A DNA stretch of 37,559 nt from positions 1 to 37,559 of the IMG/VR virus record IMGVR_UViG_3300027983_000042, one strand, 5' to 3'. This DNA is from a virus. Position numbers and translations under genes: made by a program. The notes below the pieces were generated by a model that did no database searches, had not been told where the DNA came from, and was given only the letters and a program-made list of their open reading frames with translations. Positions 25,593 through 31,708 of this stretch are shown here, one piece after another (position 1 is the stretch's first letter; each line of letters starts with the position of its first letter).

Positions 25593-27443
25593 ATGAGCTC
25601 TAACCTTTGGCTCCACGATGACGAGCTAGTAATGATATTCCCGTACAATGGTGACCAGGTGACCGAAATAAAGACCATCCCGGGTGCAAGGTGGGATAAG
25701 GTCGCAAAAGCGTGGCGGGCCCCAGTGACATCGCTAGAAAAAGTCCGACTATTTGCTCAAAAGCACGCATTTGACATTGAGGCCGATGTTCTCCGGCTGA
25801 CGTTGCCGCGTCACCGCAACGCTGGCGCGGGACTGTCGCTGGATGATGAGTTTGTGTACATTTCGTTCGCATATGACCCGGTAAAAGTACGCAGCGTAAA
25901 ACAGATTCCCGGCGTTACCTGGGACCCGAAATCAAAGGCCTGGCGCGCGCCGGTGTCGTCGATGGCGCATTCAATGCGTTGGGCCGAAGCATTTGCCGAA
26001 AATGTCCCGGATGACGTTCAGGAAGAAGCAAAAAACGTGGAAAATCGATTGACCCGGTTGCGAGAAGCATCGCACTCGACTGACGAGGCCCTAAATCTGG
26101 ATGGTTTTGCGGGACTGTTCCCGTATCAGCGCGCTGGAGCGGCGTATGCAGCCAAAGCCCGGCGTGTTTTTATAGCTGATGAGATGGGGCTGGGCAAAAC
26201 GCCTGAAGCAATAGCTACGTTGGAGCTCATTTCCCAAGAAAGTAGCTGTTTTCCGGCCGTAATCGTATGTCCCCCCAACCTGGTTCTGAACTGGGAGCGC
26301 GAATACTCGATTTGGGCCCCGGCGCGGCGCATAAAAGTGGTGAAAAACCGAAAAGACTTCCCGGAAGACGGGGATTTTGACGTGGTCATCGTTGGATACT
26401 CAAATATCACGGCCTGGGAGAAGAGATTGACGAAAATGAAGGCATACGTGTTCGACGAGTCGCACTATTTAAAGAACTTTAAGGCGCAGCGCACCAAATC
26501 GGCCCTTAAAATGACCCGGAGTTCGCCTGGAGTCCCGATATTGTGCTTGACCGGGACACCAATCACGTCTCGACCAGAAGAATACGCCGCTCAACTAGAG
26601 CTAATGGGCCAATTAAACAAGTTTGGAGGCCGCTGGGGGTTCTACCGGCGGTATTGCGCTGCGTTCCAAGACAGGTTTGGTCAGTGGCACCTGGAGGGAC
26701 ACGCACATCTTGATGAATTAAACGATTTATTGCGCTCGACGTGTTATATCCGTCGAACAAAGGCCCAGGTTTTAACAGATTTACCGCCGGTACTGCACTC
26801 GGTTATCACATTTGAGGGCTCGGCAGCCGGGTTAAAGGAGTACCGGAAGGCCGAGGGAGACGTTTCGGCCTTCTTGCGTGCTAATAGCGGCCTTGATGTC
26901 CCGTCCCAGCTGGCCCGGATTAGCGTATTGCGACGTTTAGCGGCCCATGCGAAGATGCCGGCGGTCATCGAGTGGGTTGAGGAGCGCATAAATGCCGGGA
27001 AAAAGGTCGTTATAGCCGCGCATCACCGGGACATTGTCGATGAATTGGCAAATAAGTTCGGTGGCCTGAAGATTCAGGGCTCGATGACAGTTGAACAGGT
27101 CGAGGAAAACAAGAAAAAGTTTCAGAATTTACCAATGGAAGAGGCGCCGGTCATTGTTCTGTCGATTCAGGCCGCTAAAACCGGGCATACCTTGACGGCG
27201 GCGCAGGATATTCTGTTTGTAGAGCTTCCCTGGACTCCAGCTGACGTCCAACAGACCTATTCGCGCTTACATCGCATCGGACAAGAGGGTTCTGTTACCG
27301 CAACCTACGCATTATTGGGCAATTCGATAGATGAGGACATCTTTGGACTACTACAACGCAAGTTAGCGGTTGTAACAGAGGCCACGGAGGGTGTTGCCGG
27401 TGGCGCAGTTGTTAAATCGTTCCTAGACCGCTTAAAAATGTAA
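25593..27443 (+). CDS. SNF2-family helicase with two HARP-like repeats
   Basis: 616 residues. Two similar segments (about 9-60 and 84-135), each with an IPG-x-x-WD...AWRAPV core, resemble the HARP domain of SMARCAL1-type annealing helicases. Then come Walker A DEMGLGKT (196-203), motif II DESH (288-291), TGTP (320-323), and motif VI QTYSRLHRIGQ near 553. SNF2 ATPases translocate on double-stranded DNA; the HARP pair suggests binding branched DNA, for example at replication forks or recombination intermediates. Start chosen at ATG 25593; TAGCAT lies 6 bases upstream, so the message may be leaderless. Confidence 0.92.
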   Translation: MSSNLWLHDDELVMIFPYNGDQVTEIKTIPGARWDKVAKAWRAPVTSLEKVRLFAQKHAFDIEADVLRLTLPRHRNAGAGLSLDDEFVYISFAYDPVKVRSVKQIPGVTWDPKSKAWRAPVSSMAHSMRWAEAFAENVPDDVQEEAKNVENRLTRLREASHSTDEALNLDGFAGLFPYQRAGAAYAAKARRVFIADEMGLGKTPEAIATLELISQESSCFPAVIVCPPNLVLNWEREYSIWAPARRIKVVKNRKDFPEDGDFDVVIVGYSNITAWEKRLTKMKAYVFDESHYLKNFKAQRTKSALKMTRSSPGVPILCLTGTPITSRPEEYAAQLELMGQLNKFGGRWGFYRRYCAAFQDRFGQWHLEGHAHLDELNDLLRSTCYIRRTKAQVLTDLPPVLHSVITFEGSAAGLKEYRKAEGDVSAFLRANSGLDVPSQLARISVLRRLAAHAKMPAVIEWVEERINAGKKVVIAAHHRDIVDELANKFGGLKIQGSMTVEQVEENKKKFQNLPMEEAPVIVLSIQAAKTGHTLTAAQDILFVELPWTPADVQQTYSRLHRIGQEGSVTATYALLGNSIDEDIFGLLQRKLAVVTEATEGVAGGAVVKSFLDRLKM

Positions 27444-27587
27444 GTGGAAGGTGCAATGGGCGATGGACACATCATCGTAACCCTTGTCTCTCCACTCTTG
27501 GGCTAGTTCTTCCGCTTTCTCTTGAGTGAGCATGACATCATTGACTTCGCCACCGCCCACGAATACGGAATACGATTCGTCACTCAT
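27432..27587 (-). CDS. 51-residue hypothetical protein
   Basis: MSDESYSVFVGGGEVNDVML, then an acidic helix ending in HCTFHLHF, a His/Cys-rich end that may bind metal. The start overlaps the previous stop (TAATG). Its 3' end overlaps the SNF2 gene's end by 12 bases in convergent orientation. Confidence 0.6.
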   Translation of the reverse strand: MSDESYSVFVGGGEVNDVMLTQEKAEELAQEWRDKGYDDVSIAHCTFHLHF

Positions 27588-27742
27588 TATGCTTCACAGT
27601 CGTGACCGTAGAAATAGTCATCAGGATTTGTGAACACTTGCTCGCACTCTGGGCAGGTGAACGATATGGTTCTCGCCAACATTTTGGCCTCAGTAGGGAA
27701 TATCTTGGCTAGTTGGGCGATGTAGTTTTTAGTAGTGGTCAT
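27587..27742 (-). CDS. 51-residue zinc-finger protein (leaderless)
   Basis: MTTTKNYIAQLAKIFP, then SFTCPECEQVFTNPDDYFYG followed by HDC: a C-x2-C ... H-x-C zinc finger similar to C2H2/C2HC modules. The ATG lies exactly 6 bases from the -10 TAAGAT. Probably nucleic-acid-binding. Confidence 0.68.
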   Translation of the reverse strand: MTTTKNYIAQLAKIFPTEAKMLARTISFTCPECEQVFTNPDDYFYGHDCEA

Positions 27743-27748
27743 GTCATC

Positions 27749-27777
27749 ATCTTAGTTGGGTGCGTGATTCTCCGGAT
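27749..27777 (-). promoter_or_regulatory. Shared-box promoter, leaderless output
   Basis: Box ATCCGGAGAATCACGCA, 6 bases, -10 TAAGAT, 6 bases, ATG 27742. The previous gene's TAA overlaps the box. Confidence 0.9.
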
Positions 27778-28187
27778 TAAAGAATACTGACAAGACCTTC
27801 TTGTGAGTAGTACGTCGCATCGGCTAAGAGAACTTCCGCTTGCCCAACGGCATCATTGACGGAGAAATGTACACAGTCAAGATGTTCGTTGCTTTCAGCA
27901 TCGTACAAATCAAACCAAGCATTGTTTACCCACTCAAAAGCACCGCTTTCGTTTAGAGCGAACACTTGCTTGTCGGTAGTGATGTCATGGCGAAACAAAT
28001 CGCCGGAAGTTCGCAAACGGTTGTCGTTGTATAGAACCTTCATTATGCCATCAGCGTAAATATGGATAGCATTTGTGCCGTTGTAAACAGTTGCTACCCA
28101 AGTATGACTATCGCCGTCTACATACCAACACGGGTCTTGTCTGTCCGGGTCGGGCAGGTTCTCTGTGTTGCCGTAATCAACCTTCAT
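27777..28187 (-). CDS. Hypothetical protein
   Basis: 136 residues, acidic, beta-rich and with many aromatics (PCWYVDGDSHTWVATVYNGT, KQVFALNESGAFEWVNNAWF). Likely a single globular domain. The ATG overlaps the stop of the preceding gene (TGATG). No family is recognised. Confidence 0.62.
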   Translation of the reverse strand: MKVDYGNTENLPDPDRQDPCWYVDGDSHTWVATVYNGTNAIHIYADGIMKVLYNDNRLRTSGDLFRHDITTDKQVFALNESGAFEWVNNAWFDLYDAESNEHLDCVHFSVNDAVGQAEVLLADATYYSQEGLVSIL

Positions 28188-28414
28188 CAGAGTGCGAAAC
28201 TTTCGCCCTTGTGTAACCCGAACATCACTCCGCCCCCGTTGCCTTCGTAGTCGGCAGAAGGGTAAAGAATAATACCGTTCTCCAACACAATGGCGAGGAC
28301 ATTTTCGTTGCCGTAATCGTTCCAGCCTTCTGCTTCTTTTTCGGCATGGGTAAGATTACGAATCGCTTTGATTCTCTGGCCTTCTATTGCGACTTGCTTA
28401 GTAGTTGTGGTCAT
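28187..28414 (-). CDS. Conserved phage hypothetical protein (leaderless)
   Basis: 75 residues. MTTTTKQVAIEGQRIKAIRN, then VLAIVLENGIILYPSADYEG and NGGGVMFG follow the pattern of a widespread small phage family: VL-x-L-ENG-x-x-LY-S-D-EGNG-G-x-x-FG. Its function is unknown. The ATG is exactly 6 bases from the -10 TAGGAT. Confidence 0.72.
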   Translation of the reverse strand: MTTTTKQVAIEGQRIKAIRNLTHAEKEAEGWNDYGNENVLAIVLENGIILYPSADYEGNGGGVMFGLHKGESFAL

Positions 28415-28420
28415 ATCCCT

Positions 28421-28449
28421 ATCCTAGTGGGGTGCGTGTTTCTCCGGAT
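28421..28449 (-). promoter_or_regulatory. Shared-box promoter, leaderless output (divergent)
   Basis: Box ATCCGGAGAAACACGCA, 6 bases, -10 TAGGAT, 6 bases, ATG 28414. Faces the plus-strand box across 12 bases. Confidence 0.9.
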
Positions 28450-28461
28450 TCGTGAAAGCTA

Positions 28462-28490
28462 ATCCGGAGAGTAACGCAGACTAGTAGGAT
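28462..28490 (+). promoter_or_regulatory. Shared-box promoter, leaderless output (divergent)
   Basis: Box ATCCGGAGAGTAACGCA, 6 bases, -10 TAGGAT, 6 bases, ATG 28497. Confidence 0.9.
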
Positions 28491-28496
28491 GAGAGC

Positions 28497-28718
28497 ATGA
28501 CAACTACCGAAACACCAGAGCAAACAGCACACCTGGATAGCATCATTTATTCAGGGACCGACGCCTTTATCTTGGGCTGCATTGATTACGTTGAGCGCAT
28601 CACGTACCGAACAGCATTAAAGGCGAACGAAATAATGGAATCAAATAGCGACGACCCGAATTACGATTTCGCATCGGCGCTCGCAGCCATTGACTCAATG
28701 AAATTGGAATCCATTTAA
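28497..28718 (+). CDS. Small hypothetical protein (leaderless)
   Basis: 73 residues beginning MTTTETPEQT. Mainly helical with an acidic C-terminal half. Start codon 6 bases from the -10 and no ribosome site, so leaderless initiation is expected. The downstream gene begins with TTG one base after the stop. Confidence 0.6.
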   Translation: MTTTETPEQTAHLDSIIYSGTDAFILGCIDYVERITYRTALKANEIMESNSDDPNYDFASALAAIDSMKLESI

Positions 28719-28719
28719 C

Positions 28720-28995
28720 TTGTCGCCTGCATTTAAGTGCGTTGACTGTCGCGTTGATACAAACAAGATACGCGAGTACTACATGGTTCATGACCATCTT
28801 TGGGCAGAAGCCGGTATGAAACCGCGCCGTATCTCAGGGATGCTATGTGTCGGTTGCCTAGAAATCCGCTTAGGGAGAGAGCTTAATTCCAACGACTTTA
28901 TAGATGCCCCCATTAATAGGGGGGCAGTGGGTCAGTCGGAACGAATGCTTTCTCGCATCCGGAGAACAGCGCATCCCGATAAGATGGGAACATGA
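28720..28995 (+). CDS. Zinc-binding phage protein with TTG start
   Basis: 91 residues from TTG. FKCVDCRVDTNKIREYYMVH followed by MLCVGCLEIRLGRELN and DFIDAPIN resemble a small actinophage family with two CxxC pairs (ML-C-x-x-C-LE-RLGR-L). Its N-terminus (MSPAFKC) parallels the ORF at 21383. The promoter box for the next gene lies within its 3' end. Confidence 0.7.
   Translation: MSPAFKCVDCRVDTNKIREYYMVHDHLWAEAGMKPRRISGMLCVGCLEIRLGRELNSNDFIDAPINRGAVGQSERMLSRIRRTAHPDKMGT
28957..28985 (+). promoter_or_regulatory. Shared-box promoter, leaderless output
   Basis: Box ATCCGGAGAACAGCGCA, 6 bases, -10 TAAGAT, 6 bases, ATG 28992; lies entirely inside the coding end of the upstream gene. Confidence 0.9.
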
Positions 28996-29258
28996 TAACA
29001 ACTCCCGAAACCCCAGATGTAATTACTATTGAGCGCACAACGTGGGCCAAGCACATTGCCCGTCGCGCGGCACAAGAGGGCGACACAGCGGAATACGGCG
29101 ACGGCTATGCTCTCGAACTAATTATGAGTGCCACAGCCATTGCGGGCGAGGAAGCAACCGATGGCGAATGCATTGAGGAAATTGAGGACATTATCCGCGT
29201 CTGGAGAATTAGAGAGAAAGCCCTGATGGACGGGTATGAGCGCGATGAGACTTTTTAG
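28992..29258 (+). CDS. Small acidic hypothetical protein (leaderless)
   Basis: 88 residues beginning MITTPETPDV, then a helical, acidic body with a WAKHIARRAAQEG segment. The ATG overlaps the previous stop (ATGA) and is also 6 bases from a -10, so it can be reached both by coupled and by leaderless translation. Confidence 0.62.
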   Translation: MITTPETPDVITIERTTWAKHIARRAAQEGDTAEYGDGYALELIMSATAIAGEEATDGECIEEIEDIIRVWRIREKALMDGYERDETF

Positions 29259-29320
29259 TTAGTCCGTAGTGCCAACAATGTAAATGCATGGATGGCTATT
29301 GCGAGCAAGAGCCGAATCAT
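29255..29320 (-). CDS. 21-residue hydrophobic micro-ORF
   Basis: MIRLLLAIAIHAFTLLALRT starts in an ATGA overlap with the lysozyme-like gene's stop, and reads as one short membrane helix. Its end overlaps the convergent gene. A lysis-assisting peptide is conceivable from position only. Confidence 0.3.
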   Translation of the reverse strand: MIRLLLAIAIHAFTLLALRTN

Positions 29321-29901
29321 GATTCCCATTTCTGCCGTTTGCATTGCTTTGCGAACTTGGGTCCGAAAGTACAGAAATCCCACGGGTCCCAGCCAGCGGC
29401 ATCGTAAAGAACTTTCGCAGCCACCAGGTTAATGAACGGGTCAAACAGCGGTTTCTGTGTGCAAATCCGCAATTCGGTGCATAACAGCGCCCATTTGTTG
29501 CGTGACATATCGTAGTTGAGTCCGTTGATTTGAGTTAACCCAGTATCGGAACGATTACCCCATGAGAATACTCCGGTTACCACGCAATTTTTGTCCACGC
29601 TGTCCCCGCCTTGTCTGTATGGACACCCGCCCGATTCGCGGAGAATGATATGCCCAAGTCTGGCGTGAGTCTCAAGTGGCCATCCGGCTTCCAGTGCCAG
29701 GGCGGGGAGCCAAGAGATGTCCCCGTGTCTGAATACAATGGGCTCGGATACCAACGTGGGGGGCGGTTTAACGGGGGTTATTGGGATAAGTGCTATCTCG
29801 ACGCTGGGTGGGGTTTTGGGGGCCTCTAGGGCCCGCACAGGGAGTGCTAACCCCAAGAGAGTTAAAGGTAAAGCAATGGCTACGCGAGTGAATGTTCTCA
29901 A
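29317..29901 (-). CDS. Secreted lysozyme/transglycosylase-like enzyme
   Basis: 194 residues from TTG at 29901 with CAGGAG 8 bases upstream. Residues 1-24 form a signal peptide (MRTFTRVAIALPLTLLG, cleavage likely after VRA). A Pro-rich linker follows, then a lysozyme-like domain with LRESGG (catalytic E89) and GLTQIN (121-126), the SLT-type motifs, and a C-terminal AAKVLYDAAGWDPWDFC. Five or six cysteines fit an exported, disulfide-bonded protein. It would cleave peptidoglycan glycan strands from outside the membrane. It could be an endolysin exported without a holin, or a resuscitation-factor-like wall enzyme. Confidence 0.8.
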   Translation of the reverse strand: MRTFTRVAIALPLTLLGLALPVRALEAPKTPPSVEIALIPITPVKPPPTLVSEPIVFRHGDISWLPALALEAGWPLETHARLGHIILRESGGCPYRQGGDSVDKNCVVTGVFSWGNRSDTGLTQINGLNYDMSRNKWALLCTELRICTQKPLFDPFINLVAAKVLYDAAGWDPWDFCTFGPKFAKQCKRQKWES

Positions 29902-30032
29902 TTGATGACTCCTGAAGTGGGTGGATAGGACAACAGGTTGTTAGTAGAGCCTGCCTATGACTTCGTTGTATCTATCTTATCAGAAGGTGGGCGCCGGATG
30001 CTACTTTTGGTTACCCGTGAGTAACTTGTGCG
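29902..30032 (-). promoter_or_regulatory. Leader and probable promoter of the lysozyme-like gene
   Basis: On the minus strand TAAGAT lies at about 29977-29982, with ATCCGG about 14 bases upstream rather than 17, so only a degenerate form of the shared promoter. The following leader of about 75 bases includes CTACTAACAACC and ends CAGGAG. No gene is seen here. Confidence 0.45.
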
Positions 30033-30311
30033 CTACTCAACAATCGGCGTGTTGCCCAAATCATCAATAAACGTATGGATGTCCACGAGCTTGATATTGA
30101 CGTTGTAGATGCCCTTGACTTCTGAAACAATCTCAAAAGATAATGAGTTAAGAACCATTGTCGCAAGAGCTTGCATCACTCCAAGATAATCACTTAATTC
30201 TTTATCGCTTTGTTTTGATGCGCTCTCGTCGTCCATCGTGCAGTCAGCGAGGACTTCTTCTAAATGCTCAAGAATGATGTGTCTGGCTTCGGCTTTCTCA
30301 ATGGGTGTCAT
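30033..30311 (-). CDS. Helical hypothetical protein
   Basis: 92 residues, acidic, helical (EKAEARHIILEHLEEVLADC), with a strand-rich C-terminus (NVNIKLVDIHTFIDDLGN). No family is recognised. It diverges from the ssb gene across 73 bases. Confidence 0.58.
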   Translation of the reverse strand: MTPIEKAEARHIILEHLEEVLADCTMDDESASKQSDKELSDYLGVMQALATMVLNSLSFEIVSEVKGIYNVNIKLVDIHTFIDDLGNTPIVE

Positions 30312-30384
30312 TAGTTGCTTTCTTCCGGCGTGGGTGTTACTCTTACCTTAGCAAGAAACCCACGAGATAAGAAGGAGAGCAATT

Positions 30385-30837
30385 ATGAATTTGTCACCCG
30401 TGACAATTATAGGCAACATCACCGCTGACCCCGAAATGGTATTTCTACCAAGCGGGACTGCAAAGCTATCGTTTTCGGTAGCTGTGAATTACGTCTGGTA
30501 CGACGATAAGAATGAGAAGCAAGAAAAAGTTTCATTCATTAATGTCATCGCTTGGCGCTGGGTGGCGGAGAACTTCGCCCGCGTGGGAGAAAAAGGCATT
30601 GGCGTGATAGTCAGCGGCCGGTTAGAGCAACGCTCATACGAGGACAAAGAGGGCAACAAAAAAAGCGTGACAGAAGTTGTCGCCGAGGATATTGGCATCT
30701 TGAGTCGTTCAATTGAGTCACTAGAGCGTAAGAAGGCGAACCCAGATGGGGCGGCGCGTTCGGCAGCCAAAACGCCCAATCATCCGCAACGCCAACAGCA
30801 AGGTGCAAACATCCCAGAGGATGCAGAAGCGTTCTAA
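30385..30837 (+). CDS. ssb: Single-stranded DNA-binding protein
   Basis: 150 residues with AAGGAG 8 bases before the ATG. The OB-fold starts VTIIGNITADPEMVFLPSGT and includes FINVIAWRWVAENFARVGEK and VIVSGRLEQRSYEDKEGNKK, the standard bacterial SSB blocks. The C-terminal linker is Ala/Gln/Pro-rich, and the protein ends EDAEAF, a form of the acidic SSB tip that binds partner proteins. It protects single-stranded DNA in phage replication and recombination and lies upstream of the primase-helicase. Confidence 0.93.
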   Translation: MNLSPVTIIGNITADPEMVFLPSGTAKLSFSVAVNYVWYDDKNEKQEKVSFINVIAWRWVAENFARVGEKGIGVIVSGRLEQRSYEDKEGNKKSVTEVVAEDIGILSRSIESLERKKANPDGAARSAAKTPNHPQRQQQGANIPEDAEAF

Positions 30838-30922
30838 GTAGTTAATTGAGTCCTGAGAGGCTCAAACGAGGTTGTTGTCTCAGTCGTCGTGACGCTACGC
30901 CGGCTGGGACTACAATCATTAA

Positions 30923-31324
30923 ATGACAACAGAGCATCGGCAAGCACCGCGCCGCCGAATTGAGTCTATTGAGCGCGCAGGTTCCTGGGGGAACGTAAAA
31001 TATCGCCACTTATTAGAATGTGGCCATACCGAGTCACGACCCCGTGCTGCGACTGTACCGAAACTTGCGTGTGCGTGGTGTTTGCGCGTTGAGAAACAGC
31101 AAACTCAACTTTTGGCACTTGGTACCGGCGGGCGCGTGTCTGAAAATATCGATGAAGAAGTTGTCGAGCAACTTGAAACTCAGGCGAAAATAAAAGCTGA
31201 GATTTCTAAGCGTTTAGGGTTGACATCCGAGGCCGTTGATGTAACAATGAGTGAACTCTTAGGCCTGCGTGTCGCGACGGTGTTTCTGTCTCGCGATGAT
31301 GTAGATAGGATGACGGGACAGTAG
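30923..31324 (+). CDS. Zinc-ribbon-like protein, probably leaderless
   Basis: 133 residues. LLECGHTESRPR and ACAWC form a C-x-H...C-x2-C site, with an Arg-rich surrounding; the C-terminal half is helical (EEVVEQLETQAKIKAEISKR). TACAAT is exactly 6 bases before the ATG with no ribosome site, so a leaderless mRNA is likely. It lies between SSB and WhiB in the replication operon. Confidence 0.65.
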   Translation: MTTEHRQAPRRRIESIERAGSWGNVKYRHLLECGHTESRPRAATVPKLACAWCLRVEKQQTQLLALGTGGRVSENIDEEVVEQLETQAKIKAEISKRLGLTSEAVDVTMSELLGLRVATVFLSRDDVDRMTGQ

Positions 31325-31340
31325 CGACGAGAGGACGAAC

Positions 31341-31706
31341 GTGGGCGAATTGCACGAGTTTAACGCCAGGCCGGTATTCGATGTTGATACAAAATTTATG
31401 GATAAGGGGGCCTGTCGCGGAGAACCAATTGAGATGTTTTATCCGGGGAGTCATCGCACATCAATTGCGCACCGCACGGCAATACGCACGGCTAAGGGAA
31501 TATGCAGCGTCTGTACTGTCGCCAAGGAGTGTTTAGATTATTCGGCCGAGTACGAACCATACGGAGTGTGGGGCGGGATGACCGATGATGAACGTAATGC
31601 GTACCGAATAAATAACAACATATTGCTTAAGAATCAAACTCGCGGGCTTATGCCAGATGCACGCGCCCGTTGGCGCAGGGCCGCTAAGGCGCGTAAAGAA
31701 CTCTAG
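31341..31706 (+). CDS. WhiB-like Fe-S transcription regulator (copy 2)
   Basis: 121 residues from GTG at 31341 (AGAGGAC upstream). Cys25, Cys55, Cys58 and Cys64 give C...C-x2-C-x5-C; GVWGG (75-79) is the exact family motif, followed by MTDDER. The basic tail (RARWRRAAKARKEL) should contact DNA. It is distinct from the copy at 4339, with little similarity outside the motifs. It probably modulates host RNA polymerase during early or replication stages. Confidence 0.92.
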   Translation: MGELHEFNARPVFDVDTKFMDKGACRGEPIEMFYPGSHRTSIAHRTAIRTAKGICSVCTVAKECLDYSAEYEPYGVWGGMTDDERNAYRINNNILLKNQTRGLMPDARARWRRAAKARKEL

Positions 31707-31708
31707 GG

